A stretch of DNA of 64,000 nt from Loktanella sp. (GTDB lineage Bacteria > Pseudomonadota > Alphaproteobacteria > Rhodobacterales > Rhodobacteraceae). Where the stretch lies: NCBI GenBank assembly GCA_024686085.1, contig JAIBDT010000002.1, positions 54,504-118,503 on the forward strand, read 5' to 3'. A program made the position numbers and the translations under genes. This document shows positions 9,169-18,896 of this stretch, piece by piece (the first letter of the stretch is position 1; each line of letters begins with the position of its first letter). Under the pieces are notes generated by a model. The model searched no databases. It was not told where the DNA came from and was given only the letters and a program-made list of their open reading frames with translations.

Positions 9169-9973
9169 TCCCAGCCGCATCCATGGCCCCCGAATTCTCG
9201 CAGTCGCCAACCAAAAGGGTGGTGTCGGCAAGACAACTACTACGATCAACCTCGGCGCTGCTCTGGCAGAGGTTGGGAAACGTGTCCTTTTGGTCGACCT
9301 CGACCCACAAGGAAATGCTTCGACTGGCCTTGGTGTCGATCAAAGCGACCGCGATGTGACGACATATGATCTGATCGCTGGTGACGCGACGCCGTCTGAG
9401 GCAATTCAGACAACAGACGTCGATAATCTTTGGATCATCCCAGCGACAACCGATCTTAGTTCCGCTGATATTGAACTGATTGCAAACGAGAAACGCAGCT
9501 TTTTGTTACGTGATGCTCTGCGGCAAACGCCAATGGATTCGTTCCATTTCGACTACATCTTGATAGATTGCCCGCCTTCTCTCAACATCTTGACTGTAAA
9601 TGCAATGGTGGCAGCAGACGGTGTAGTCGTGCCACTGCAAAGCGAGTTCTTCGCGCTCGAGGGCCTTTCCCAACTCATGCTGACAATCCGCGACATTCGC
9701 GAGTCAGCAAATAAGAACCTGCGCATCGAAGGTATTGCGCTTACGATGTATGACAAGCGTAATAATCTCTCTCAGCAGGTAGAGGCCGATGCCCGTGATA
9801 ATCTTGGCGACTTGGTATTCAAAACGGTGATTCCAAGAAATGTGCGCTTAAGCGAAGCACCATCCTTTGCTGCGCCGGTCCTGACTTACGACACGCTATC
9901 CAAGGGCAGCATGGCATATCGTGCGCTGGCAAAAGAATTAATCGCGAATAACACAAAATTACGCAAGGGCTGA
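9161..9973 (+). CDS. parA: Chromosome-partitioning ATPase ParA
   Basis: ParA is the DNA-bound ATPase whose gradient moves ParB-parS complexes to the cell pole. The 270-residue protein has the deviant Walker A motif KGGVGKTT at about residues 19-26, the Walker A' region VDLDPQGNASTG, and Walker B YILIDCPPS. These features and the length put it in the chromosomal Soj class, which lacks the N-terminal DNA-binding domain of plasmid ParA. It overlaps rsmG by 8 bases, and parB follows after 5 bases. Two parS sites lie upstream. Confidence 0.96.
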   Translation: MTDPSRIHGPRILAVANQKGGVGKTTTTINLGAALAEVGKRVLLVDLDPQGNASTGLGVDQSDRDVTTYDLIAGDATPSEAIQTTDVDNLWIIPATTDLSSADIELIANEKRSFLLRDALRQTPMDSFHFDYILIDCPPSLNILTVNAMVAADGVVVPLQSEFFALEGLSQLMLTIRDIRESANKNLRIEGIALTMYDKRNNLSQQVEADARDNLGDLVFKTVIPRNVRLSEAPSFAAPVLTYDTLSKGSMAYRALAKELIANNTKLRKG

Positions 9974-9978
9974 CGCAA

Positions 9979-10875
9979 ATGGTTGATAAAAAAGCGAAAA
10001 ATCGGAGTCTTGGTCGCGGGTTGTCGGCATTGATGTCAGATGTAAATCAGGAAATCGCGCCGCCGCCCTCGCAAACACCACGCCGTCCCGACCTCTTCGT
10101 TCCCGTTGAGCAGGTCCGTCCCAACCCTGACCAGCCGCGCCGCGCGTTCAACAAGGACGCACTCGAAGAACTTGCGAGTTCCATCGCCGAAAAGGGCGTT
10201 ATTCAGCCTCTCATTGTGCGTAAACATCCAACTGAACCGAACGTCTACGAGATCGTAGCGGGCGAACGCCGTTGGCGCGCCTCTCAGATCGCCAAGCTTC
10301 ATGAAATTCCGGTTATTGTCCGTGAATACTCTGACACAGAGGTTCTTGAGGTCGCGATTATCGAAAACATTCAGCGCGCCGACCTTAACCCCATCGACGA
10401 AGGCGCGGGCTACCGTCAGTTGATGGATAAATTCGGTCATACCCAAGAACAGCTATCTAGCGTCCTAGGCAAAAGCCGCAGTCATATTGCGAATTTGATG
10501 CGCTTGCTCAATCTTCCAGACGGTGTACGGACCTATTTGGTCGAAGGAAAGCTAACCCAAGGACATGCACGTGCGCTAATCGGTCACGACGACGCGCAGA
10601 AACTTGCGGATCATATAGTCGCCAAAGGGTTGTCAGTTCGTGACGCCGAACGAATTGCAAAACAGGGCCTAACAAAGCCAAAATCGGCCAGAAAGCCCGC
10701 GGTTTCATCCACAAAGGATGCGGACACTCTTCAAATCGAAGGCGAACTTTCCGCAGCGTTGGGCATGAAAGTAGCGATTGATCACAAGCCAAACGCCGAG
10801 GGTGGCAAGGTTAGTATAAATTACAATAATCTTGATCAGCTCGACGATTTGCTTCGCGCCCTGTCTGGCGGTTAA
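9979..10875 (+). CDS. parB: Chromosome-partitioning CTPase/centromere-binding protein ParB
   Basis: ParB loads on parS, clamps around DNA using CTP and spreads. The 298-residue protein has the N-terminal ParA-contacting basic segment LGRGLSALM, the conserved NPDQPRRAF box at about 49-57, the CTP-binding GERRWR at 95-100, and the helix-turn-helix LGKSRSHIANLMRL near 155. A C-terminal dimer domain ends the protein. It converges on hemW with a 4-base overlap of the ends. The start is the ATG at 9979, five bases after parA. Confidence 0.96.
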   Translation: MVDKKAKNRSLGRGLSALMSDVNQEIAPPPSQTPRRPDLFVPVEQVRPNPDQPRRAFNKDALEELASSIAEKGVIQPLIVRKHPTEPNVYEIVAGERRWRASQIAKLHEIPVIVREYSDTEVLEVAIIENIQRADLNPIDEGAGYRQLMDKFGHTQEQLSSVLGKSRSHIANLMRLLNLPDGVRTYLVEGKLTQGHARALIGHDDAQKLADHIVAKGLSVRDAERIAKQGLTKPKSARKPAVSSTKDADTLQIEGELSAALGMKVAIDHKPNAEGGKVSINYNNLDQLDDLLRALSGG

Positions 10876-12059
10876 TCATCCAAGAGGTGACGCAGAACCG
10901 CATTCAGGATCGGACGCCCCTTTGTCGTCACGATCAACTGGTCCACTGCGCGATCAATAAGCCCCATATCGGATAACTCTTTGATTTTAGGGGCGAATTG
11001 GTTCAATTGATCTGGCTTAAGTCGCGTAAGATCAACACCGTCTGTTAGTCGAAGCCCCATCAACAAAAACTCGGTGGTTTGATCCGCGACGCTCAGTTCT
11101 ATGCAGTCCCCCTCGCCGCTTCCGGTTTTCTTGACCTTTTCACGCCAAGCCCCAGGAGCCAAAGGTGCCTCTGTCGCATATTTCCGTCCGCCGAGCGTTA
11201 GCCGTCCATGTGCGCCTGGACCAATTCCAGCGTAGTCACCATATTTCCAGTAAATCTTGTTGTGCAGGCTTTCGGCACCCAATTTGGCATGATTAGACAC
11301 TTCATATGCAGGAAAACCAGCGTCTTCGCATAACTGCTGCGTAATCTCATACATGTCTGCGGCATGGTCTTCGTCTGGCAAGCCACGCAGTTTCCCAGCC
11401 GAATAGCGATCCCCAAAGGCCGTCCCGCTTTCGATAGTCAGTTGGTACAACGATAGGTGATCCACCGCTAAAGACAAAGCCAACGACAGCTCGTCCCGCC
11501 ACGCATCCACGGTTTGGTTTTGTCGTGCGTAAATCAGGTCAAAACTCACCCGGTCAAATATCCCGCGGGCTACATCAAATGCGGCCAATGCCTCTGCATG
11601 GGAATGCAAACGCCCCAAGGCCTTGAGATCTACATCATTTAGCGCCTGAACGCCCATTGAAATACGATTTACGCCAGCTTGCCGGTATCCCGCAAACCGC
11701 CCCGCTTCGACTGATGTCGGGTTGGCCTCAAGCGTGATCTCAATATCATTCGCCATGCCCCACGTCGCGCGAACCTTCGACAAGATCGCATCGACGATTT
11801 CGGGGTCCATCATGCTTGGCGTGCCGCCACCAAAGAAAACAGATCGCAAAATGCGTCCCTTGGTCAATGCGCCAACACGGTCGATCTCGCTTAGATAGGC
11901 CGTCGCCCAAGCGCTTTGATCAATCTTGGCCGCGACATGAGAATTGAAATCGCAGTATGGGCATTTCGCCTGACAAAACGGCCAGTGGATATACAGGCCA
12001 AACCCCGCGTTTTCCCAATCCTCAGGCAAAGCAACCAGCGACCAATTTCGCGAAGGCAT
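10872..12059 (-). CDS. hemW: Radical SAM haem chaperone HemW
   Basis: HemW belongs to the HemN-like radical SAM proteins but acts as a haem-binding chaperone in bacteria where it has been studied, not as coproporphyrinogen dehydrogenase. The iron-sulfur ligands are C29, C33 and C36 in CQAKCPYCDF, and GGGTPS follows near residue 80. The CDF ending is the HemW form, where true HemN has CxC. I choose the ATG at 12059 (MPSRNWS), giving 395 residues; the frame is open further upstream, but that part lies within rdgB. Even so, the gene overlaps the 3' end of rdgB by 38 bases. Confidence 0.92.
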   Translation of the reverse strand: MPSRNWSLVALPEDWENAGFGLYIHWPFCQAKCPYCDFNSHVAAKIDQSAWATAYLSEIDRVGALTKGRILRSVFFGGGTPSMMDPEIVDAILSKVRATWGMANDIEITLEANPTSVEAGRFAGYRQAGVNRISMGVQALNDVDLKALGRLHSHAEALAAFDVARGIFDRVSFDLIYARQNQTVDAWRDELSLALSLAVDHLSLYQLTIESGTAFGDRYSAGKLRGLPDEDHAADMYEITQQLCEDAGFPAYEVSNHAKLGAESLHNKIYWKYGDYAGIGPGAHGRLTLGGRKYATEAPLAPGAWREKVKKTGSGEGDCIELSVADQTTEFLLMGLRLTDGVDLTRLKPDQLNQFAPKIKELSDMGLIDRAVDQLIVTTKGRPILNAVLRHLLDD

Positions 12060-12630
12060 CAGCACGGTGGCTGATCTTGTTCTTTTCCCAACGGTCCATC
12101 TCACCAAAGGTTATGTCGTATCCAGTCGGTTGGAAAATCGGATCATACCCATGTCCTTGATCGCCGCGCATCGGCCAAACAATCTGCCCGTCCATCACGC
12201 CTGCGAAAACTTCGTCGTGCCCATCTGGCCAAGCCAAAACAAGCGTGCAGCAAAACCATGCAGTGCGCGGATGCGGCGCATTGGCAGCCTCTAGTTCATT
12301 CCAGCTGCGGGTCATCGCCATGACAAAATCGCGTCCATTTGGCGTCTCTGCCCAATCGGCCGTATAAACACCCGGCGCACCACCCAGCCCGTCAATCTCG
12401 ATGCCGCTATCATCAGCCAACGCAGGTAGGCCCGTCGCTTTTGCGGCTGCATGAGCCTTGATTCGCGCGTTCCCAACAAAAGTCGTCTCAGTCTCGTCTG
12501 GTTCAGGCAGGCCATGATCCGCGTTTGACGACAACGTAATCCCAAAGGGTGCAAGAAGCGCTTGGATTTCTTCCAACTTGCCGTTGTTATGCGTCGCGAC
12601 AACCAGTTCTTTCCCGTCAAACCGTCGCAT
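12022..12630 (-). CDS. rdgB: dITP/XTP pyrophosphatase (RdgB/HAM1)
   Basis: The enzyme removes deaminated purine nucleotides (dITP, XTP) from the pool. The 202-residue protein has the N-terminal ATHNNGKLEEI and the central DDSGIEIDGLGGAPGV motif, both diagnostic, and the length is normal. The start ATG overlaps the rph stop by one base, giving a leftward rph-rdgB-hemW operon. This order next to parB is common in Rhodobacterales as I recall it. Confidence 0.95.
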   Translation of the reverse strand: MRRFDGKELVVATHNNGKLEEIQALLAPFGITLSSNADHGLPEPDETETTFVGNARIKAHAAAKATGLPALADDSGIEIDGLGGAPGVYTADWAETPNGRDFVMAMTRSWNELEAANAPHPRTAWFCCTLVLAWPDGHDEVFAGVMDGQIVWPMRGDQGHGYDPIFQPTGYDITFGEMDRWEKNKISHRADAFAKLVAGCFA

Positions 12631-13337
12631 CAGTAAACCGCCGCCAATTGCGCTGCCGTCAACTCTGCCACACCCTTTTCAGCCAAATCCAAAAGGCCAT
12701 CCATTTGCTTACGGGTAAAAATTGACCCCTCCGCAGACATTTGAACTTCAATCAATTTGCCTGCTGTCATAACAAAGTTACCATCAACGCCTGCTTCGGA
12801 ATCCTCTGGATAGTCCAAATCCAGAACCTCTTGGCCCGCGTATATCCCACAAGAAATCGCTGCAACTGGATCGACCAGTGGATCTGACGTGACTAGGCCT
12901 GCTTTCATCAATTGGTTCACCGCCAATTTCAACGCGACCCAGCCGCCTGTGATCGCCGCACACCGTGTGCCGCCGTCTGCTTGGATCACATCGCAATCCA
13001 CAACAATCTGACGCTCACCCAATGCCACTCGATCAACACCGGCCCGCAGCGACCGCCCGATCAAACGTTGAATTTCTTGCGTGCGGCCAGACTGGGCGGA
13101 TTTTGCTTCGCGGCGCATCCGCGTATTCGTCGCCCGTGGCAGCATTCCATATTCGGCAGTTACCCAGCCCAGTCCAGAGCCCTTCAAAAACGGCGGCACG
13201 CGTGGTTCAATCGATGCTGTGCACAGCACATGGGTGTTCCCGCATTTGATCAGGCACGATCCTTCGGCGTGCATCGTCACACCTGTTTCAATCTCGACTT
13301 TACGCATTTCGTTGATTTGACGGCCTGATGGACGCAT
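12630..13337 (-). CDS. rph: Ribonuclease PH
   Basis: RNase PH is a phosphorolytic 3'-5' exoribonuclease that trims tRNA 3' ends. The 235-residue protein starts [12 protein letters not shown], with the conserved [16 protein letters not shown] phosphate/tRNA region near 90 and the active-site [12 protein letters not shown] near 120. It is complete. It is divergent from hrcA across 119 bases, which must hold promoters for both directions. rdgB and hemW follow in the same operon. Confidence 0.95.
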   Translation of the reverse strand: MRPSGRQINEMRKVEIETGVTMHAEGSCLIKCGNTHVLCTASIEPRVPPFLKGSGLGWVTAEYGMLPRATNTRMRREAKSAQSGRTQEIQRLIGRSLRAGVDRVALGERQIVVDCDVIQADGGTRCAAITGGWVALKLAVNQLMKAGLVTSDPLVDPVAAISCGIYAGQEVLDLDYPEDSEAGVDGNFVMTAGKLIEVQMSAEGSIFTRKQMDGLLDLAEKGVAELTAAQLAAVY

Positions 13338-13402
13338 GGGAAAACTCCTGTCTATAGTTGTTATCTGTCGATACGCTGCCCATCTATGAAAACCAAGCCC
13401 GA

Positions 13403-13431
13403 TTGACGGCGCAGTTTAGATCGCTTTAATG
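13403..13431 (+). promoter_or_regulatory. Candidate sigma-70 promoter for hrcA-grpE
   Basis: TTGACG (13403-13408), a 17-base spacer and TTAATG (13426-13431) lie 26 bases before the hrcA start. The -35 is good and the -10 is weak. I see no CIRCE inverted repeat (TTAGCACTC-N9-GAGTGCTAA) in this gap, so autoregulation by HrcA is not indicated here. Confidence 0.3.
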
Positions 13432-13456
13432 GCAGCGCCCCGAAAGACAGGTACAC

Positions 13457-14521
13457 ATGACCAAAAACCCGCCTCAGTTTGCTGATATGAATGAACGTTC
13501 GCGTGAAGTATTTCGTCGCGTCGTTGAAGGCTATATTGAAACGGGCGCGCCTGTCGGGTCTCGGACTCTCACCCGCACGCTGACCGAACAAGTCAGTGCC
13601 GCGACCATTCGCAACGTCATGCAAGACCTCGAACATCTTGGGCTGCTCGACAGCCCGCACATCAGCGCAGGGCGTATTCCAACTCAGCTTGGGTTGCGCA
13701 TGTTTGTAGACGGAATCCTAGAAGTTGGCGATCTGACCGCACCTGACCGTCAGACGATCGACAAAACTTTCGACAACGATAAAGAAGACGTCACCACCCT
13801 GCTCGACCGCGTTGGCTCCGCGCTCTCTGGTATGACCCATGGGGCCAGTCTGGTTCTGACACCGAAACAAGAAGCGCCCATCAAGCACATCGAATTTGTC
13901 TCGCTGTCACGTGAACGCGCCCTTGTCGTTCTGGTCTTCGCGGACGGGCGGGTTGAAAACCGGCTGTTCACACCACCCCAAGGGCAAACGCCCTCGTCCA
14001 TGCGCGAGGCTGCAAACTTTCTCAACGCCATCGCCGAAGGGCACACGCTTTCCGAACTTGGCGCCGTTATCACCCGCGAGATCAACGCACGTCGCCAAGA
14101 GATCGACAGGCTTGCCGCCGAACTGGTCGAAAGCGGCTTTGCCACGTGGGATAATGCTGATGAAAGCAACGAACGCCTCATCGTGCGCGGGCGCGGCAAT
14201 CTGCTGTCCGAGCATGAATCAGAGGCCGATCTGGAACGCGTTCGCACCTTGTTTGATGACCTCGAGCGCAAGCGCGACATCGCCCAATTCCTTGAACTTG
14301 CCGAGGGCGGCGACGGTGTGCGCATTTTTATTGGCTCTGAGAACAAACTTTTCTCACTTTCGGGTTCCTCTTTGGTCGTTTCTCCATATATGAACGCCAA
14401 CCAGAAGATCATTGGCGCCGTAGGCGTCATCGGGCCGACTCGTCTGAATTATGGGCGGATCGTGCCTATCGTGAATTACACCGCACAATTGGTGGGCAAG
14501 ATGATTGCCGACCGTTCTTGA
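13457..14521 (+). CDS. hrcA: Heat-inducible transcription repressor HrcA
   Basis: HrcA represses chaperone operons by binding CIRCE elements and depends on GroEL for folding. The 354-residue protein has the N-terminal winged helix (GAPVGSRTLTR, then VSAATIRNVMQDLEHLGLL) and the domain opening ISAGRIPT. The C-terminal GAF-like effector domain ends with VIGPTRLNYGRIVPIV, which is diagnostic. grpE follows after 11 bases, so the two heat-shock genes form one unit. No dnaK or dnaJ is present in the window. Confidence 0.95.
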   Translation: MTKNPPQFADMNERSREVFRRVVEGYIETGAPVGSRTLTRTLTEQVSAATIRNVMQDLEHLGLLDSPHISAGRIPTQLGLRMFVDGILEVGDLTAPDRQTIDKTFDNDKEDVTTLLDRVGSALSGMTHGASLVLTPKQEAPIKHIEFVSLSRERALVVLVFADGRVENRLFTPPQGQTPSSMREAANFLNAIAEGHTLSELGAVITREINARRQEIDRLAAELVESGFATWDNADESNERLIVRGRGNLLSEHESEADLERVRTLFDDLERKRDIAQFLELAEGGDGVRIFIGSENKLFSLSGSSLVVSPYMNANQKIIGAVGVIGPTRLNYGRIVPIVNYTAQLVGKMIADRS

Positions 14522-14532
14522 AGGACTAAAAA

Positions 14533-15069
14533 ATGGCTAACGACGAACCGCAATCCTTGGATGACCTCGCCGCAGAAGGTGACATGCAGGACGATATGCT
14601 GGGCCGCATTGCCGACCTAGAGGCAGAGCGCGACGATTTCCGCGACAAATTCATGCGTGCCTTGGCGGATACTGAAAACACGCGCAAACGCTCGGAACGT
14701 GACCGCCGCGAGGCCGAAAACTACGGCGGCTCAAAGCTCGCGCGCGATATGTTGCCCGTCTACGACAACATGCGCCGCGCCTTGCAGTCCGTTGAAGAAA
14801 CCGAAAAAGAAGTCAACAAGGGCCTGCTCGAAGGCGTCGAACTGACGATGCGCGAATTGATCTCTGTCTTTAAAAAGCACGGCATCGACCCCATCGTGCC
14901 AGAGGTCGGCGATAAGTTTGACCCGCAAGTGCACCAAGCGATGTTCGAAGCCCCCGTGCCTGGCACAAAGGCTGGCGAAATCATCCAAGTTGCTGCCGAA
15001 GGCTTCATGCTGCACGACCGCCTCTTGCGCCCTGCACAGGTTGGCGTGTCCTCGATGCCTGCATCCTAA
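14533..15069 (+). CDS. grpE: Nucleotide exchange factor GrpE
   Basis: GrpE releases ADP from DnaK. The 178-residue protein has an acidic N-terminus, a long coiled-coil helix (about 25-95, with repeated charged residues around DKFMRALADTENTRKR), and a C-terminal beta domain with PVPGTKAGEIIQVAAEGF-MLHDRLLRPAQV. The length is normal. It follows hrcA in the same operon, and the next gene starts one base after its stop codon, so the TPM protein may be read from the same message. Confidence 0.95.
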   Translation: MANDEPQSLDDLAAEGDMQDDMLGRIADLEAERDDFRDKFMRALADTENTRKRSERDRREAENYGGSKLARDMLPVYDNMRRALQSVEETEKEVNKGLLEGVELTMRELISVFKKHGIDPIVPEVGDKFDPQVHQAMFEAPVPGTKAGEIIQVAAEGFMLHDRLLRPAQVGVSSMPAS

Positions 15070-15070
15070 A

Positions 15071-16135
15071 ATGATGGGCCGCTTCGTCAGGCCCATCCTC
15101 GTGATCCTGTTGTGGCTGGCTGTTTCCGTTCAGTCAGTCACAGCACAAACCTACCCCCAAGACCGCGATCCATACGTCAACGACTACGCCGACTTGCTAA
15201 CGCCTACCCAAGAGCAAGAGATCGCTGCGAAACTGGCCGATCTGCGTAAAAACCGCGACATTGAAATGACCGTCCTGACCATAACGCGCCGAAGTGACTA
15301 TGGCCAAACAGTTACCAACGAGGCCTTTGCCACCAATCTTTTCAACAGCTGGGGCATTGGTGATCGCAACCGCAACGATGGCGTGCTGTTCCTTGTTTCA
15401 CGACAAGACCGCGATATGCGTATCGAAATCGGTAGCGGCTATGGGCGCACCAAAGATGATGCGCTCAAAAAAATCATTGATCGCGTCATCATCCCAAAGT
15501 TCCGTCTCAATACCTATGACGCAGGCATCATCGAAGGCGTCGATCACACCATTCGTGAAATAGCAGGCGTCTGGCCCGATCAATATAACGCCAACCAACT
15601 TACCCGCTGGTGGACTGATCTACGCATCTGGGCCGGCGGTTTCATCTTCGCAATTTTCGTGCCCATCGGCGGGCTTATTTGGCGCGCCTATCACGCTGCC
15701 AAGCGTCGCGCACCCCGGCGTTGCCCTGTTGACGGATCTTGGATGCCGCGCGTTCTCGATGAATATGAGCATAAGCATCTGACGACAGGTCAGCAAAAGG
15801 AAGAAGATCTTCATTCAGTTGAATACGATGTCTGGATCTGCCGCCAATGCGATCACGTGACAATCAAGGGCAAGAAGCGCTGGATCACGAGCCAGAAGCT
15901 TTGCAAAGGTTGTGGCTACAAAACGCTGGAAAGTGAAGGCAGCATCGTGACCGAAGCCCCTACCCGCTATAGTTCAGGCGAAAGCCGTACAGACTTCCAA
16001 TGCAATCACTGCAAGGAACGTTATTCTGTTTTTAAGGTACTGCCAAAAATTTCAGACAATAACTCTTCAGGCGGAGGCTTTAGCGGCGGTGGCGGCGGCA
16101 GCTCTAGTGGCGGCGGTGCATCGGGCAGCTGGTAA
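15071..16135 (+). CDS. TPM-domain membrane protein with cysteine-pair motifs and a Gly/Ser tail
   Basis: I choose ATG 15071, which gives a signal peptide (hydrophobic 8-25, ending SVTA-QTY). A TPM domain follows at about 30-155 (DYADLLTPTQEQEI; NDGVLFLVSRQDRDMRIEIGSGYG; the closing IIDRVIIPKF). A transmembrane segment is near 195-215 (FIFAIFVPIGGLIW). After it come four cysteine motifs (RCPVDG, CRQC, CKGC, CNHC), which look like one or two zinc ribbons in the cytosol. The C-terminus is a run of Gly and Ser ending in W. The TPM fold is shared with YgcG/Psb32-type proteins, whose roles are mostly unknown. It is tightly linked to grpE and convergent with mutS, with no gap. A link to membrane protein quality control is only a guess from context. 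Confidence 0.85.
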   Translation: MMGRFVRPILVILLWLAVSVQSVTAQTYPQDRDPYVNDYADLLTPTQEQEIAAKLADLRKNRDIEMTVLTITRRSDYGQTVTNEAFATNLFNSWGIGDRNRNDGVLFLVSRQDRDMRIEIGSGYGRTKDDALKKIIDRVIIPKFRLNTYDAGIIEGVDHTIREIAGVWPDQYNANQLTRWWTDLRIWAGGFIFAIFVPIGGLIWRAYHAAKRRAPRRCPVDGSWMPRVLDEYEHKHLTTGQQKEEDLHSVEYDVWICRQCDHVTIKGKKRWITSQKLCKGCGYKTLESEGSIVTEAPTRYSSGESRTDFQCNHCKERYSVFKVLPKISDNNSSGGGFSGGGGGSSSGGGASGSW

Positions 16136-18769
16136 CTACTCGCCCAACAAATCCCGCAACTCATAGATCAGAGCGAGCGCTTCTTTCGGCGTCAACTCGT
16201 CAGGCAAAACGGTCTTCAAACGGCATTCAACGTCTGACTCCTTCATCTTCACAGGCGCAGCCGCTGGTATCGCTGAAAACAACGGCAGGTCATCGACAAT
16301 CGCTTTACGTGCGGAACCTCCTTCCCGCTCGCCCTTCTCCAAGGCCTCCAGCACAACTTTTGCACGTTCCACAACGACCTGCGGCAGCCCCGCCAATCGC
16401 GCAACCTGCACCCCGTAACTGCGATCTGCCGTGCCTTTCTTAACTTCATGCAAGAAAATCACGTCACCGTCCCATTCACGCACTGTCACTGTGGCGTTAT
16501 CCACACCCTCCAGTTTGTTCGATAGTTGTGACATCTCGTGGTAATGCGTGGCAAACAGCGCCCGACAGCGGTTCACATCGTGCAGGTGCTCCAATGTGGC
16601 CCAAGCAATCGACAAACCGTCATAAGTCGCCGTCCCGCGCCCGATCTCATCCAAAATCACCAGTGCGCGGTCATCTGCTTGGTTCAAAATCGCCGCCGTC
16701 TCCACCATCTCGACCATAAACGTGGAACGACCCTTGGCCAGATCATCCGATGCACCGACGCGGCTGAAGATCTGGCTGACAATACCGATATGCGCCGACT
16801 TGGCAGGCACAAAGCCCCCCATCTGCGCTAAAATCGCGATCAGCGCATTCTGCCGCAAAAACGTCGATTTACCCGCCATGTTCGGACCAGTCAGCAGCCA
16901 AATCGGCGTGCCACTCAGATTGCAATCATTAGCCACAAACGGCGTGCCCGCTTTTTGCAAAGCCGCCTCCACCACGGGATGCCGCCCGCCCGAAATCTCA
17001 AACGCGCGACTGTCGTCAATCACAGGCCGCGCCCAATTTTCGGTGCTTGCAAGATGCGCCAAGGCTGATACCACATCAAACTCCGCCAAGGCCCGCGCTA
17101 GCGCACCAATCGGGCCTGCTTTGTCAATAATCGCCTGTGTTAGACTCTGATAGAGCCGTTTTTCAATCTCTAGCGCACGACCGCCCGCGTTCAGAATGCG
17201 CGTCTCAATCTCGGACAATTCGACCGTCGTAAACCGCACTTGGTTTGCTGTGGTTTGCCTGTGAATGAACGTCTCGTTCAACGGCGGCGCCAGCATCTTT
17301 TCCGCATGGGTCGCCGTCGTCTCGATGAAATACCCCAGCACATTATTGTGCTTGATCTTCAGCGCCGAAATCCCCGTCATCTCGATAAAACCAGACTGCA
17401 TCGCAGCAACAACAGACCGACCTTCGTCACGCAGCTTACGGACCTCGTCCAGTTCCTCGTCGAATGCAGGTGCAATAAACCCACCATCGCGGGATAGTAG
17501 CGGAGGTTCAGCCACCAGTGCATTGTCGAGCAGGCCCAATAAATCTTCATGACCATCCAGCGCAGCCCGCGCAGCGTTCAGTTCGCTTGGCATTTCCGCA
17601 GGCAACATCTGCTGCAAGATTTCGACCTGCCCCAGCGTATTTCGGATTGCGGCCATGTCGCGCGGACCGCCCCGGTCCAGTGCCAGCCGCGAAAGCGCCC
17701 GATCCAGATCATGAACACTGCGCAAACCATCGCGTAAATCAGCCGCCAAACGGGAATTTTCGACCAGATAGGCAATACTATCCTGTCGCTCGGCAATCAC
17801 CGATAATGCACAAGACGGGCTCGACAAGCGCCTCTCTAGCAACCGCGCGCCACCCGCCGTCACTGTGCGATCAATTGCAGACAAAAGTGACCCGGCACGA
17901 CCACCTTCGGTCCCGCGCACCAATTCCAAAGACCGCCGCGTCGCCGCATCAATCTGCATTGTCGTCGCCTGGCCTTCAATCACTGGCGGACGGACAAGCG
18001 GCAAGTTCCCCTTTTGCGTAATCTCGATGTATTCGGCCACAGCGGACATTGCCGAAACCTGCGCGCGGTCAAAGCTGCCAAAAGCATCCAATGACCCGAC
18101 CTTGAACAAAGCGGTCAGGCGTTTCTCGCCTGCCGTGCTATCAAACGCAGCGCCACCCAATGTGGTCAGCGCAGCACCGGAATCTGACACTAAATCAGCG
18201 TAATCGGCCTCTGACCCGTCAACGACAATCACCTCCTTTGGCGTCAATCGTGCCAATTCCGGCCCAAGCGTCACACGGGGGCAATTCATCACGTGAAACG
18301 ATCCCGTCGAGATATCGATCCACGCAAGCGCACCCTCGCCACGCACATCGGCGTAAGCGGCCAGATAATTATGGCGACGCGCATCCAAAAGTGAATCCTC
18401 GGTCAGCGTTCCGGGTGTCACCAACCGCACAACATCGCGGCGTACCACCGATTTCGCACCGCGCTTTTTCGCCTCCGCAGGGCTTTCCATTTGTTCACAA
18501 ACGGCAACACGAAATCCTTTGCGGATCAGCGTCAGAAAATACCCTTCGGCGGCATGATGCGGCACGCCGCACATGGGAATATCCTGATCCATGTGCTTGC
18601 CACGTTTCGTCAGCGCGATGTCCAGCGCCGATGCCGCTGCGACTGCATCGTCAAAGAACATCTCATAGAAATCGCCCATGCGATAAAACAACAAGGCATC
18701 GGGATATCCGGCCTTCAGTTCTAGGTATTGGGCCATCATCGGCGTGACGGTTGGTTTTGACGTGCTCAT
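16136..18769 (-). CDS. mutS: DNA mismatch repair protein MutS
   Basis: MutS recognises mismatches and small loops. The start at 18769 (MSTSKPTVTPMM) gives 877 residues; six further residues upstream are in frame but unlikely. The mismatch-reading GDFYEMF is near residue 38, the Walker A TGPNMAGKST near 630, and the Walker B/signature region DEIGRGTATYDG after 700. The C-terminal tail (ELTPKEALALIYEL) is the tetramerisation type. It is convergent with the TPM gene (adjacent stop codons) and divergent from maeB. A TCACGTGAAAC half-parS inside the gene is probably chance. Confidence 0.97.
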   Translation of the reverse strand: MSTSKPTVTPMMAQYLELKAGYPDALLFYRMGDFYEMFFDDAVAAASALDIALTKRGKHMDQDIPMCGVPHHAAEGYFLTLIRKGFRVAVCEQMESPAEAKKRGAKSVVRRDVVRLVTPGTLTEDSLLDARRHNYLAAYADVRGEGALAWIDISTGSFHVMNCPRVTLGPELARLTPKEVIVVDGSEADYADLVSDSGAALTTLGGAAFDSTAGEKRLTALFKVGSLDAFGSFDRAQVSAMSAVAEYIEITQKGNLPLVRPPVIEGQATTMQIDAATRRSLELVRGTEGGRAGSLLSAIDRTVTAGGARLLERRLSSPSCALSVIAERQDSIAYLVENSRLAADLRDGLRSVHDLDRALSRLALDRGGPRDMAAIRNTLGQVEILQQMLPAEMPSELNAARAALDGHEDLLGLLDNALVAEPPLLSRDGGFIAPAFDEELDEVRKLRDEGRSVVAAMQSGFIEMTGISALKIKHNNVLGYFIETTATHAEKMLAPPLNETFIHRQTTANQVRFTTVELSEIETRILNAGGRALEIEKRLYQSLTQAIIDKAGPIGALARALAEFDVVSALAHLASTENWARPVIDDSRAFEISGGRHPVVEAALQKAGTPFVANDCNLSGTPIWLLTGPNMAGKSTFLRQNALIAILAQMGGFVPAKSAHIGIVSQIFSRVGASDDLAKGRSTFMVEMVETAAILNQADDRALVILDEIGRGTATYDGLSIAWATLEHLHDVNRCRALFATHYHEMSQLSNKLEGVDNATVTVREWDGDVIFLHEVKKGTADRSYGVQVARLAGLPQVVVERAKVVLEALEKGEREGGSARKAIVDDLPLFSAIPAAAPVKMKESDVECRLKTVLPDELTPKEALALIYELRDLLGE

Positions 18770-18896
18770 GCATCCCCCAAGGATCAATCAGGGCGACAGT
18801 ACCCGCCCGATGTTAGCGACGAAAGTGCTAAAGTCAGGCGTTGCCCCTCTGTCGAATTTCGATCAAAGTCAGTCGAATGTTATGGGAGAACGGCAC

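Noticed and set aside
13750..14430. A 226-residue minus-strand open frame opposite hrcA
   Set aside because: Ser/Arg-rich translation with no recognisable domain, fully inside the intact hrcA gene. It is a compositional artefact.
18288..18298. TCACGTGAAAC, a half-match to parS inside mutS
   Set aside because: It shares only 11 bases with the consensus, breaks the left arm of the palindrome and lies deep in a coding gene far from the other sites. Chance is more likely.
18744..18896. An N-terminal extension of 51 residues on maeB
   Set aside because: The extension overlaps the mutS start and the divergent promoter region, and the family begins at MAKTKLTRED. The ATG at 18897 is better.
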